Below the pieces are notes generated by a model that searched no databases, was not told where the DNA came from, and saw only the letters and a list, made by a program, of their open reading frames with translations. The position numbers and the translations under genes are program-made. Below, one piece after another: positions 1 to 12,905 of a DNA stretch of 64,000 nt. Position 1 is the stretch's first letter. Each line of letters starts with the position of its first letter. The stretch comes from Callorhinus ursinus. Lineage: Eukaryota > Chordata > Mammalia > Carnivora > Otariidae. The stretch lies in contig NW_020312894.1 of the NCBI RefSeq assembly GCF_003265705.1, positions 7,472,223-7,536,222 on the forward strand, written 5' to 3'.

Positions 1-1131
1 TTCCAAAGAAACCTCTTGTTTTGGTTTTTTGTAATGATGGATTTATTGAAACGTTTGCTATTCAAGAGACCCACGTTGTTTTCCAACCAAAGAGTAAAAC
101 TGGAGATTTTGTGGCCGGGAGCGGTGACACAGACACACACCAAGAGCGTCATTCCCCCTAAGACTGCTCATTCAGAAATATTTTAGCCTCGGTGGCTGAT
201 CAGTGAATGAACAAAGAGGTAATTGCCAGTCAGGGTCCTAGACGGATTTCATAGCTCAGAGTTTGGCCTCTTGTTCAGAGGGCGGCGGGGGCTGGTCAGA
301 GGACAATTGAAAGGGGTTTTTTGTTGTTTCTCTGGGCTAAGTCAAGCCATGTGTGTCTCTCTTTCTAGGAGCACTGGTCTGGCCAGTCAGGCCCGTGTAA
401 ATCCCACTCACTTCCTGCCGACCTTTCGACACCGACAGATGTTTTTTCTTATAAGTGTCATTAGGGCGCTCTCTACTCGTTGACCTCATCACATTTTAGT
501 GGAGCCATTTTCCCAGGTTTTGTTTTTCAAATTCCGTTTACCCCATCCTGAGTTTCCCTCTGAGAATAAGATCACCCCGTCTGTTCTTTCTGCCACTTTC
601 TGTTCTGCCTCTTGGACCTGGCCTGGGGAGCTGAGCCCATCCGGGTCCTGCAGCGCTGGGCAGATCAGCAGCCAGAAGCATCCGATGCCCCGTGACCTGA
701 AGGAAGCTGTGGCTTGAAGAAAAGGTCTAATGGAGACTCACAAACCAGGAATGCAACAAACGACCCACCATGTCCCTGTGAGAGAGAACCTTCCAGAATC
801 TCTAGGTATTGCACGTGGATGTGTGCCAAGACTGGAGCTCATCAAACGCTGCAAGCCACGGTGTGACCGGGAGGTGGGTCCCTAGTAGGTGACATCATGG
901 CAGCCAGTGTGACCTGGACAAGTCACTGCCCATGGCAAGGGTTGGGAGTGATCGTGTCGGAGGTCCTAAACCCATGAAAGTCTGAAGCTGACATCCCTAG
1001 TCCAAGAGAGCAGACCACCACCCGAGCAGACATGGTATCTGTCCTGGAGGCTGGAAGGTGGTGTTGGTATTTTAGCCTTTACCTGAAACTCACACAGCAA
1101 AAGCACAGCTAGGAGACTGGCAGGTTACTGG

Positions 1132-1334
1132 GGCACCCGGTGGCGCAGTTGTTTAAGGATCTGACTCCTGATTTCCACTCAGGTCGCGATCTTGGGGTCC
1201 TGCGATTGAGCCCCGAATCGGGCTCCTCGCTCAGCAGGGAGTCTGCTTGAGATTCTCCCTCCCAGTTCTCCTTCTGTCATGCGTGCTTTCTCTCTCTAAA
1301 ATAAATAAATGTAAAAAAAAAAAAAAAAAAAAAA
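1132..1334 (+). mobile_element. CAN SINE (tRNA-Lys-derived), full length
   Basis: It starts GGGCACCCGGTGGCGCAG, a tRNA-like head, and has the carnivore SINE body, a CT-rich part, AAATAAATAAA and an A-tail of about 20. It is flanked by an 11-base target duplication with one mismatch: CAGGTTACTGG at 1121-1131 and CAAGTTACTGG at 1337-1347. Confidence 0.9.
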
Positions 1335-1624
1335 GACAAGTTACTGGAGGGAGGGAGTCTTGAGCCATAGTCCCTGACCCCTTGGGCCCTGATCTGGGCT
1401 TCCTCTGGGCTCACTCTTCTGAAAGAGTCTGGGCTGGGGGAGCACCTCTGTTCTCTGATTACCTGGGATGTTGGAGACTTGCCCGAAGTCATCCAGAGCC
1501 GGTTTGACAACTGAGGTGGTGCTGGGTGTGTTTGCAGCGTAGACTGCAAAATTATCTCTTGACTTCAGCAGAGTGGAACTTGCTAGCGGGCTGCTTCTAT
1601 GTGTGGTGGATGACTTCACTCCCG

Positions 1625-1690
1625 AAAGCACCTAGAACAGTACCTGTCACACATTAAGCGCTCTGCAAGTGTTCACCGGTGCTCAAGTAA
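1625..1690 (+). repeat. MIR fragment (3' part)
   Basis: AAGCACCTAGAACAGTACCT followed by ACACATTAAGCGCTCTGCAA resembles the MIR segment before its 3' end. Short and diverged. Confidence 0.6.
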
Positions 1691-2218
1691 CAAACCTCGC
1701 AGCCATTCAAGACTATATACTGTGGGAGCTCCCCCCTCCGAAGGCTGGGTGTGATTGTACCTGGACTCTGTTTTCCTAATGAGTTTACAAACCAGTCTGT
1801 CTTTGTTTTGCTGATCTGTTGGCTTACTTATGTTGGGTATTCCCTCTTGGGTCTGGAGAGCTCCACCTTGGCCGGGGGCGGCGGGGGGGTTGGGGGGGGA
1901 TGTTAGTTGTGGTTTAGGGACTGTGGGTATAGCTAAATGAGATGTAGCCGTCACACACATTTTCAGCCTGGCTTGCACGGCCCAAGCTGGCTCCTGGGTT
2001 TCCAGATTCTTGTACCAATAATGCCTCTCTGCACAGCTGCTGGGTGAGAAGTGTCACGGGGACCCTAGGGGATGAGCAGAAACATGGGCTGGGAGTGACC
2101 CAGAGTCCTTGAGTCTCACATTCTTCATCTGTGAAGGCAGCAGTTTGGATTTGGTAACTTCTCAAGTCTCAGAATGTTCCAGAAATGCCATGGTTCCCAG
2201 AAAACATCAAGGCCCACA

Positions 2219-2221
<3 letters not shown>

Positions 2222-2277
<56 letters not shown>

Positions 2278-2284
2278 GCGCGCA
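2222..2284. repeat. (TG)n microsatellite grading into alternating (CG)n
   Basis: About 21 TG units followed by GCGCGCGCGCACGCGCGCGC. Uninterrupted purine-pyrimidine alternation over about 60 bases. Confidence 0.95.
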
Positions 2285-3422
2285 CCACAGCACCACTCCA
2301 CTCCATGCCTTTTCTGCCCTTTGGGCTCTGGGTGGGGCTTGCTGATATCTCAGAGCTCCCATGTGTCGTTCACGTTGCCGGAATGGGCTTTGTGTATGCT
2401 CTGAAACTCTGCAGACTGCCTTTCATGTTACCTGCATTCTTTTTCCTCTGATTAGGAGAGCTCAACTTTAATAGGAACCGCAGTTCAAGGACCACTTCTG
2501 AGAATAGGAAAGCAAGAGGGCCTGTTTATCCAGCGAATTGCTGTGCCGAGGGTGGCCTGGATGGCTGCATTCTTAATGTGGGCCCGGCCCCTGATAGATC
2601 TTGTTTAATGTCCCCAGATTTATGGGTGAGCATGAGTTAGAGTAGAGACCCTGGGGTGCCTCCGTTAACTCTACGTGCGTGCTGAACGCAGCCTGGAAAT
2701 GTACTGTAAGCATCTGGGATAAGGGATCACCACCACTGGCTTTCTGTTCTCCAGGCCTATGGGCATTGCCGACGCGAGGAGAGTGTCGTGTACCCCGGAG
2801 TTCACAGAAGCAGGTAGATCACAGACCTCGTGTCAGCATGGGCAGCTGAGGATTGACAGTATTCTGGCGGCTTTCTGTTAGGGTTCCTTGTCCTCTGGGT
2901 AATGCAAATCTGGTGCCAGTGCAGTACAAGGGTATCATTTTTTTTTTTTTAATTTCTCCCGTTTAACTACCGTATCAGTGACCATAATGTGTTCGAAACA
3001 GTGCATTCTCAGATTTGGGGAGCAGAACACAGTTTAAAGGGAAGGTTAGGGCATTTTTCTCTTTGTGTCTCTCCCTGAAAACACAGGTCTCTTTCAGGAG
3101 GCGACAGCTTGTGTATTGCGGGAGTTGGGGGTTGGGCTGGCAGCCCCTTCCTTCACCAGCCTGGCCCATTCTGATTGCTCAGGATAGCAGCCGCTGGGGC
3201 CCAGCACCTGGGGCAGGGGGGTGTCTGCATTTATTGAGTTTTCGGGCACACGGCTGGACTCAGGTTGACTTGGCATTGGTGTTGTGAACAAAGCCAGGAT
3301 TCTTGACAAATTGCACGGCCGGGACCCCCGCCAAGGTGGTCCTGAGCTTCCCTGAGCATCGCTGGTGCAAGATCCTAGAGGATTTATTGGGGCAGCCATG
3401 TCCAATATCATCAGTAAGCATG

Positions 3423-3830
3423 GATCAGTCTGCTAGGGCCACCATAACCAAGTACCACCAACCAGGTGGCTTAATCAACAGAAGCGCATTGGCACGAGGC
3501 TCTGGAGACCAGAAGTCTGAGAGCAGGAAGTCACCAGGGTTGGTTTCATCTGTGGGCTGGGAAGGAAGGATCTCTTCCAGGCCTCTCATCTTGGCTTGTA
3601 GATGGTCATCTCCTCAGTGTGTCCACACATGTGGTCCTTCTGTCTAAATTTCCCCTTCTTAGAAGGACTCCAGTCCTACTAGACTAGGGCCCACCCTAAT
3701 GACCTTGGTTTAACTTGATTACCTCTGTAAAGACTGTATCCCCAAATAAGGCCACATTCCGAGGTACTGGGGCTTCTGACTTGAATGTCATTTTTGTTGT
3801 TGGAGAGGGGGCATAATTCAGTCCGTAGAA
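3423..3830 (+). mobile_element. MLT1-type LTR (ERVL-MaLR), solo
   Basis: It matches the MLT1 LTR consensus along its length. Landmarks are CTAGGGCCACCATAACCAAG, TTGGCTTGTAGATGG, CTAGGGCCCACCCTAATGAC and ATTCCGAGGTACTGGGG, ending in ATAATTCAGTCCGTA. Many substitutions show it is old. No internal retroviral sequence is attached. Confidence 0.85.
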
Positions 3831-5838
3831 CAAGACACTTACACCTGATGTGACTGTGGGCAGTTAGCTGAAAATATGTGTTAAGCTTTGGGGTCTTCCG
3901 ATACGGACAACAAGACCATAAATAACTCAGTTTGGGCGGCAAGGATGGGCGTTCAGGAAGCTGCCTTCCCTCCCCTAGAATGACATCTTGTGCCATTTGC
4001 ACATTTTGTCGGTCCGGGGACATAAACATGGTGTCCAGATATCCCACCTTCTCTGAGCCTCCCTTCCTCTGTTCTTTGCCTGGGGCTCCAAAGTGTACAG
4101 CGCCCTCATAAGTCAGCTCAAAACAGATTTTTCAATGGCGATCACCTTGTCAAGAGTTCTTCAATAGGATTTCATGTAAAATTAGGATCTTTGGGCTTCA
4201 GCACATGGTGAGCGGTAATTATCTAAACAGGTGATTGTATTCACGTGAACCATCCCATGGTGACCCTGTTTGTGAAGAACCCAGTTCATTAGGACAAGGA
4301 TTCACACCTCCGGAACATTCTCACGGTGAATGTTGCCGCCGCCGCCTCCTATTCAAACAAGCTCTCTACACCAAGGGATATTTTAGCCATAGTTCAGAAC
4401 ATTCTGGGCTACAATAAATGTAGAAATTGTATTGTTTACCCACCAAAGACTTGGAGAACAGATCTGGAGCCCCCCCTGTAACACCAGGGAAATTCTCCAG
4501 GAATACCCTACTACAGAAAAACAAAAGGAGCTCTTTAGAGGCTCCCTTCTCGAATTTGATCAGCGAAGATGAATCTGTGTGACATATAAGTGTCACCCGC
4601 TTCTCCCCCAAACCGGACTGCCAGCCGGCCACCCTCCTTTGGTTGCAGTCGTGGATACAAAGCCTGCCCCGCCCCCCTGGGTTTCCGGTACACCTCCCTC
4701 CAGTCTTCCATATTAAAACAGTGTCGAGCAAAATGAATAGCGGCCAATGGATTTATTTCATTTTGTTAAATAGCGACATCTAAGATTAAGATTTCTCCTT
4801 TTTGTGACTCAGGTTGAAAAGAGAAGGTCTGGGAAGAACAGATTTTCAGTCAAAAGACTTTCGGAGTTAGGGACGTCCGATTTCCTTAACCCTGCTGCCT
4901 GAGACAGGGCACCAAGGGAGCCTGCAGATGCCCCCACGGCTCCAGCCAGTGGCTTTTCCCATAGAGAAATGTGGCCATGGGCTTTGGGTGTTTGTAAAGA
5001 TCCAGATGTGGAAGAGCCATCGTCAGAAAGGAAATTCCTTACTCTGTTCCTGAGGTCTGAGTTGACTTTCCTGATACCTGCCTTTGTGTAAGCGACACCT
5101 CATTTGAAATGAAGGATGGGCCACCCTCAGGCACTTGGAACACTCCTGTCCCAGGACGTGCCTGCCGATCTAGTCTTGAAGTGTGGGCCCCTCCGAGAGG
5201 GGGCAGCCATAAGCTGAGTTGTGTGACGGGGCCTTCCCCGGGCGCTTTCTCCCCGGGCTTGGCTGGGCCGGGCCGGGCTGCAGGGTTGCTCGGGGGTGTA
5301 CCTGGTTTGGTCCTCGACTGGCTACTGTATCCCTTCAAGCACCAAACTTGGGAGACTGGCTCACCCTGCTCCTTCAGGCAGGTGGGCAGGTTCAGAGCGA
5401 ACTCTTTGAGCTATTTCTTAGAGACCATCTTTCCAGACACCAGCTTTTTGAAAGCAAACAAAGGGACCCAGCCAGCCATCGTTCAGATTGATAACTTTAT
5501 TTCCAACAGACCGACTTGAATCCCCTCTCCTGCCAGCCTCGGAGCTGGTGGGCCATGCCTGGCAGCCTCTGTTTCTCCTGGACCATCAGGTGACCCACAC
5601 GCCGTGCTGGGTTGTCTACCCCCAAAGTGGGCAGTAGAGGATCCTGCTCCAAATCAGTGTGCTTTGGAACATGATGGGGAGGGGCGTGTGTCAGATGCAG
5701 AGAGCAAAGAGCAGGAGAGACTTCTAGGACGCTTCCTGGAGAAGGCTGAGTTGGGGGCCAGGTGGGACACCCTGGCGCCTGACTGGGGGGGTTCTTCAAA
5801 GACCTGGCCTGCCAAGTCATGCTGCCCAGCGGCATCCT

Positions 5839-5852
5839 GTTGCTATGGCAAC
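5839..5852. promoter_or_regulatory. RFX X-box
   Basis: GTTGCTATGGCAAC fits the consensus GTNRCC-N(0-3)-RGYAAC with one half-site change. In the 5' intron. Confidence 0.4.
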
Positions 5853-7339
5853 GCTGGCTTTGAAATGGGGCTAGGAGAGGATGCTGGTCTTAGGGAGCTG
5901 TGGAGATTGGATGAGGCATGTGCGTCACCCCTACTTCAGCGTCCATGAACGAAACCAGCTCCCCCCACCAACCTGAACCATCTGGGTGCCCGCAGGTGTG
6001 GAGAGGGAGCTGACTTACTGCATCCGTGTGTGGGCTTCTTAGAACGTGGTGGTCGGAGAAGACTTGCGGGGGGGGGTCAGCTCTCCCTCTGCTGTGCTCA
6101 TTTAAGGGGCCCAGGGAGAAGGCCTTGCCTCTAGGCCACTGCCTGCTGGTCAGAATTCATTCCTGAACGTGGTTGGAAAAATTCATTTGACCTCCCTCTC
6201 TCAGTTAGTGTCTCCTGAAAAAGTTGTGTATCCTGAAGTCATCTGTGTCTCAAAGCACACTGAGGCCGGGGGTCAAGGAGAATTGCACAATTACCAATTA
6301 ACCAGGTGTACGTGGTCCTGAGCTTCATGGTGGAAACCTTGACGCGCCTTTGCTCAGTTTCCACCTCTTCTTTCCTCTCCTTAGAAACTACATCCCTGCC
6401 AAGTTGTTTTCATTTTTCATCACTATGGCTCATTCCCCATTGATTCCTCTTGTCTTTAAACAGGAAGCATGGGCATAATGGAAAATCATCCTTCGGGGTG
6501 GCTATGCCCTTCGTGGATCCGTGACCCACCTCATCGGCTCACTCAGCTCTGAAGGTGGGGGGGCCTGCCTGGGTTCTGTTTTTTCCCAGGTGCTCATGGT
6601 CCTAAATCTAAAAACATCCCTGGTTTTAAGGTTGGTTGGAGGTATCTATTCTTTTTGCACCTGGAGATTGAGGGAAGGTGCCGTGTGCCATCCTGAAATC
6701 AGCTCAGACCTTTCCTTCTGGAGGTATCTGGTTTCATTTTCTCCAGGTTCTTGGTAGAGTCCAAGTTGGGGTTGAAATGAGCAGGATGAGTCCCAGCATA
6801 GCAGCTCGGGACTCTGGGGCCTGGGAAGGCCACGCCGGGCGAGCAATGCCCTCTGCCGGCCAGAGGGCCCCATCGCTGGGCGCCAGGCCTCCTCCTGGGA
6901 GGGGTTAGACCAGGAGACGGTTCGCCTCACACTGGTGGTTTCCCATTAGCTTTGCAAATGAGCCAAGACTGCAAAGAGCGTCCCCTCACATGCGGATTCT
7001 GGACTGCACGGTGTGAAGAGACAAGCAGGCTGGAATCTTCAGAGGGGCAGCAAAACAGTTGTGTCCCCTGAGGAAGGCGGATGTTCCAGGAGGGCAGCCG
7101 AGGAGGCAGAGGTCTTCAAAATCTAACATTAAGATTTTTTAAAAAATTCAAGACCTTGCCATTTGTTTGCCAACTTAGTTCCATAAAATTGTCCTTATTA
7201 GGCATTTAAATACAGATGCAATTCCTATGTTAGAATAAGCAAATAATCCAAACTGCCTTGGAAGTGTTAAATCTTTACACTCCACCCTATTCCTCCCCCA
7301 TCCCACCCTCCATTCAATAGGTTATTTTAAAGTTTGTTG

Positions 7340-7486
7340 GGACGCCTGGGTGCCTTAGTCAGTTGAGCCTCTGCCCAGCTCAGGTCATGATCCCAGGGTC
7401 CTGCTCAGCTGGGAGCCTGCGTCTCCCTCTCCCCCCACTCATGCTTGCTGTCTCTCAAATAAATAACTTTATATATATATATATAT
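7340..7486 (+). mobile_element. CAN SINE, + strand, tail next to an inverted older SINE
   Basis: The head GGACGCCTGGGTGCCTTAGT is followed by a somewhat shortened body, AAATAAATAA and a (TA)n tail. It sits tail to tail with an older SINE on the other strand. Confidence 0.85.
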
Positions 7487-7578
7487 TTAAGTAATCTCTA
7501 CACCCAGCGTGGGGCTCGAACTCCCAACCCCATGATCAAGAGTCACATGCTCCTCCAACTGAGCCAGCCTGGCACCCC
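7487..7578 (-). mobile_element. Older CAN SINE fragment, - strand
   Basis: Read on +, it contains AAGTAATCTCTACACCCAGC, GTGGGGCTCGAACT and the inverted tRNA head ending CCAGCCTGGCACCCC. These are typical of older carnivore SINE subfamilies. A near-perfect 14-base repeat, TAGGYTATTTTAAA, flanks the combined SINE pair at 7318-7331 and 7583-7596. Confidence 0.85.
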
Positions 7579-9002
7579 TCCGTAGGCTATTTTAAAATTA
7601 AGCATGATGTTAGCTTACACTCTGAGATCGCTGTCACCTGGTGCCTCCTGCCTTGGTTGACCTCCAGGTCCAGGCCCTTAGTGGCCGTTAATTATCGTTG
7701 CTTTTGTTCTGCACTGAACCACCGCAAATGCACACGGGTGGACTGTCTCATCACAGGCTGCAAACATCACCTTCAGGTGACCTTTGGGGCACTGGAGTGG
7801 CCACCCCCAAATCCTCACCATGCCCACGGCCCCTCTGCAGGCCTTTCATGAGAAAGTTCTGGTTGCTTCCTCTGTATGGTGTTCACTTTTATTCGCTCAG
7901 ATGCCAATAATCTACAGTAATTTCTTACATTCAGTATGTAACAAAAGAGGAGTTATCAGGTCATAATGGAACTTGAGGATGCTCCTCCCTTCACCCTGTC
8001 TAGGCGAAGACCCAGCTCCAGATCGGAATTGTCATACCTGGTTTTAAGGTTGATTGGAGGTAGGGAGGGGAGAGGTCAGAAAACTGGGGAAGGAACAATT
8101 CTGTGTTCCCATGGTTCCTTGGTCTCAGCACCATGGGAATAAAAGGTGGTGGTTTACGTTTCTTAATTTAAATGAAAATTTGTTTATTTGCCTTTATCTT
8201 TTTTGTTCGGTTTGCTTTTGTTTCTAAAGACCATTTTATTATAAAAATGAATATATTAATGTTTGCAGCATACTTGTAAGTGAAGTGCTTTAAAAATGTG
8301 TGAAAATTCTGAACACGGGAGAGTCTCATTTCCTTCAGCGTGGGAAAACCAACACTTAATTTTCATTATGACACAAAACAACCAATTAGGAAAATCATGA
8401 ATTGGTGCTGTTCCAGTCCTCTGTTCTTGGGGATAGTTGTTAGCAAGTGAAAATATTGAGAATTCTTGTGTTTTGCGTTTAACGCCGGGAAGGGTATTTT
8501 CATGTGCTAACCATCGTAAACCAAGCAGAGGGACTCACTCGAAACTGTTGGCCGAGGAGCTGGTCTCAGCGCAAGCGTGGCTTTGACGTTTGCTCCTTCT
8601 TGGGGGCAGCCTCTGGCCTCACAGGACTCACGCCCCGGCCCTGGGCTTCCTCGTGCTAGAAGACTTGCCTTCTGGGTTGGTGACCTTACAGGCCCTTCAC
8701 TCTTCATCTTTCTCCCTCCCTCAGAGCCCCAGAGAATATTTTGCTGGGGGGCCGGACGGAAAGCCTGAAATTCCAGGCCCACAATTCCTTAGCCTCACAT
8801 CCAAACTGTAGAAAGTTCTGGAACCTTTAATTCTTTGGTAACCCATTTGGCAGCAGATTTTTTACCTGGCTTGAATTGTTGAGGGTAATTCTATCCTGTA
8901 TGTTCATCCGGTTGGGTGAGCATATTCTTGTGTCCTGGTGCAGAAATCTTAATGATTGATCTGGGGGGTCTACCATAATACGGTGTAAGCAGTCTGTTGC
9001 CT

Positions 9003-9170
9003 TTTTTTTTTTTTTTTTAAGATTTTATTTATTAGAGAGAGAGAGCGAGGCAGAGGGAGAAGCAGGCTCCCAAGGAGCAGGGAGCCCGATGTGGGACTCG
9101 ACCCCAGGACCCTGGGATCATGACCTGAGCCGAAGGCAGACGCTTAACCATCTGAGCCACCCAGGCGCCC
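9003..9170 (-). mobile_element. CAN SINE, - strand
   Basis: A poly-T run, AAGATTTTATTTATTAGAGA, a GA-rich part, and the inverted head ending GAGCCACCCAGGCGCCC. The middle (CCCAGGACCCTGGGATCATG) is the arctoid carnivore type rather than the dog type. No clear target duplication. Confidence 0.9.
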
Positions 9171-12100
9171 AGCACTCTTGCTTCTTAAAGATCCAAATGC
9201 TTCTGACTCCTGAAGCTTATCTGGCCCCTGGGTGCTGGAAAAATGTGGTGGGCCTGTGCTAATGGCACTTGATGCTGGCTGTGCACTTCTGGTGATCAGA
9301 GGGTGGGGCCCATGGAATTGATGGAGGGCATGTGACCAGGGTGTGACCCTGTCACCCTCGGTTGGGCTGCCAGGAGTTCCCTGGGGGAAAGGTGAGCAGC
9401 CTTACCAAATGGTCTACCGGTCTGGCTCCAGGAACCAGAGTGAGGCTTTAGTCCTGCTGCTTACCTCTGTCTGGGGCCTGGGGTGGGGGCTGTGGGGCTG
9501 GGAGTCACCTCTACACCTTATGATATGCCACTTGATGTCTGAACCATTGGTTTCCCCTTTCAAAAAAAAAAAAAAAAAGAAAAAACCCTAAATATGCCCA
9601 AAGCTACTGAGGAAATAATCCAAGATCAGTAGTAGGTCTGAGACATTTACAAAATTGACTTCAGTGAGCTTATTTCCCACAATTGATCTTCCCCCCAAAG
9701 CTTCCTTTTTTTCCTTAAAATGCAGTTTTAATAATTTTGTTGTTCATTGTGCTATTATGTCAACCACTTCCCGAAGGCTAAGCCAGTGTTTTTCCCGTTG
9801 ATCCCTGACCCCTATAGAATATTTATTCAGATAGACTTTACCGAACAAAACCCAGATCCCCTGTACAGAGGATTCTACCCAGCCGTCTCCCCAAGAAGGG
9901 AAATCTGTTGAGTTTGGCCTCTGAAAATGCTGGAACAGGTTCTTTTGGCAGTAGCGTGAGGACCACTTGACTCCACTGGGTCTCGATGAAGAGTCAAGAG
10001 TGTTCTGGGCAGTTGGCTTCGGTGGATCAGCATTGTCAAGGCACTAGTTAAATATGCTGACCTTGCGCCTGCCAGCAGGTACCTGGCCTGCTGCCCTGCT
10101 GGGTCACTCCCAGGTTGGTGAGCAAGCCTGTGGACATCTCTAGAGCCTTGTAGGATGGGGCAAAGGAGACCTGAGGAGTGGTGCCATCATCCCCTCGGGG
10201 TGGGAGCCGTTGTACCCACGCTTTTGGGGGGCCGTGGGGGCCTTTTCTCCTTGCATTGGATCATCTCAACCTCTCAAACCGAAACTCTAGTCCCCTTGCG
10301 GGCAAGACCAGTGCAATATATTGAGGACCCATCATACAGCTTGGTCTCTCTTTATTAACATAATGTTTAAGTAGATTTCCTTAAAAAGAATTGAAGGCGA
10401 TCGCCATGGTTTTAGAAGAATTTTCATTTGGAAAGACATCAATTACTGGCTGTAACTTTTTATCGTCTGCCTAATATTTATGGAGACTAGGAATTAGAAT
10501 AAAGAAACTGAGGGCATTTTTTAAAACTTGTGATTTTACGAATGTAAATGAGTAAGGACCCGGGGTTTCTGCGCGTTGTGGAGTTTGGTCTAGGCAGGTG
10601 GGCTGTTAATGGTCCTATTCAGTAAAAATCAATCCACCCAGATTTTAGACCTCGTTGGATGAGGGGAACAACCCATTTCTCTTGTACTCGCTTTTGGGTG
10701 TTTTGTGTTTGATAAACAAGCAAGTGGTCGTAAAATGAAGTGCACTTCCTGTTTGCTGCCCCTTTTAAATCTCCAGTTTCTCTTGGAAACCCACGGGGAA
10801 CACATCTCCCACCCTTGCACATCTCCCACCCTTGCGGCTGCTTTCTGGTGGAGGCCAGAATCTAAGTGTCTTTCTCATGCAGGCATCTTTCTCCTTCTAC
10901 AGTGAGCCAGATTCCCTGACCCCAGACCTTTCAGCCCTGGATCACCCCTCATCTCGAGCTAGTAGAAGGTCAGGTAGGCCCTTCTGTGGTTTGCCCTGCA
11001 ATTTTAGGATCTCCCTTTTGGGGGAGAAGACGACAGTGGTTTTCCTGTAAGGTTTGGCATTGGTGATCCTACCTGTGAGAAGACCTGACTTTCCTTCTGA
11101 CCCTTCTTGAGTTCCACTGAGGTCACCCCCTCAGCCTCAGCCGGAGGGAGCGGTGTCCACGGCTGGCTACCGTGGGCAAGGAACATAAAAGCATCCCTTT
11201 TTTACATACACAGAGCCTGCTTCCCCTCGGTCATTACACAAGTAGGTTCTAGAATTCTCCCCCCTGCGACAACACCACGACTGTGGTTCGAAGTTGTTTG
11301 GTTTGCACCGAAGAGGGAGAGTGGGACCCATCCCCCCTCCTTTTTCTGTTGTATGTGTACCTCGATTTGTTGTTAAACACGGACTTGAGTGATGATAGTG
11401 GTGATCAATTCGGGGGCAGAAAAGGGCCTGATTTATGAGTGGAGACTGGTATAAGGTAAAGGTGGATGGTGGCTTTTGCAGCGGGCGCTGCCCGGGGAGC
11501 CCGGGGCCAGCGTGGAGGGTGCGGTGTGCTGGCCATCCCCGTGTGGACACCAGCTAGAGACTGAAGCTCGTGGCGGCTCTGCTCTGAGGAGGGCCTGTCC
11601 CTGTCATCAGGAAGAGGGGTATGCTAATTAAGTCCTCATAAATAGCTTGCTCCCCGGGAGAGCCAAGGAGGAAAATGTCACATTTCATACATTCTTGCTT
11701 CAAAAGAGATACTGAGGGGAAAGGAACGGGGCTCTGTGAATCAGCGGTCACTGCCACAAGGTCCTGACCGGGCTCTGCCCGGTGGCCTTGTGAGTCTAAA
11801 TTCACTGTCAGCTTGGGTGGGTGCCACAGCCGGAGGGGGCTCCGCAGAGGAGCTAGCATAGAGACCCCCCCACCTCCCCCCCACACACACACACCCAGCC
11901 CCAAAAATACCCAGACGTGGGAGTCCATTGCCCTTTATCTTCATTTTTTTTTTTTAAATAATAGGACGCAGACTATTTGTGTAAGCCGATGCCTGATCTT
12001 TCCTTTGATTGCATAATCGAGATTCTACTTATCAATTTTTCAGGACTCCATCTAATTATACAAATTAAAATTCAAAGGAAAGCAAAAAGAATGATTAGGC

Positions 12101-12820
12101 CTCACTTGGGGAATGGGAGGAGGAGGGTGTGAAAGCTGGCTTGCCTAGGATGATAATGCTGTCATTTTTCATCTCTAAGGCACTTCACAAATATTAACTA
12201 ATTAATTCTCTCACCCCTCGGCTAACATGAGGTTCTGACTTCACGCGGGCATGGAGGAGAGGGGCCACAGTGCAGCTCGATGAGCAGAACTCGGGACCCA
12301 AGCAGGTGGAAATTGCCAGGCCGAGCTCTGGGGCCCGGGGCTGCCCCATGGGTGTCTCGTGAGCACCGGCACTCGTGTGCAGGGTTGAGGCCTTGCTGTC
12401 CCTCTGTCTGGGACTCTTGTCTCCAGTTTGCTTGAGTTAGGAACCCCTTTCGCTCCTTTGCGATGTTGCCTTTCCTAAAGCCCAGGAAAAGCAAAAGCAG
12501 AATTTTTTATAACGTGTCCATCACATCTGCACCGGGGACCTCCCAAGTGTTGGTTGACCCACTTGCTTTCGGACAACCTTCATCCCCTCCCTAGTCTGGT
12601 GTGGCCAGTGCAGGTTTGGGGAACTCCCCAGGTTTGGATAGGGCTTAGTATCCCTGGGATGTTGCATTATTTATGTGATTGGAAATTGTGCTTTTCCCCT
12701 AGCTCTTTAAAAAAAAAAAAATCGTGTAATTATTGCCATAAATCTTTGGGGTGCGCCTCATTGCTGGGAAATTAGCCATTAACTACCAGGAAGTCTGCCT
12801 TCTCCCAGTCAGACCTGTAT

Positions 12821-12905
12821 TCTGACCTTTGATAAAGTAACTCCCAGCGTTTTTGCATAATTGATGACCATACATAATAATCCTCATTATTAACCCTGGA
12901 GCCTC
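12821..12905. promoter_or_regulatory. Candidate conserved enhancer with TCF and homeodomain cores
   Basis: CTTTGATAAAG (TCF/LEF and GATA-like), TGCATAATTGATGA, and CATAATAATCCTCATTATTA follow one another in unique sequence. Inference only. Confidence 0.3.
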
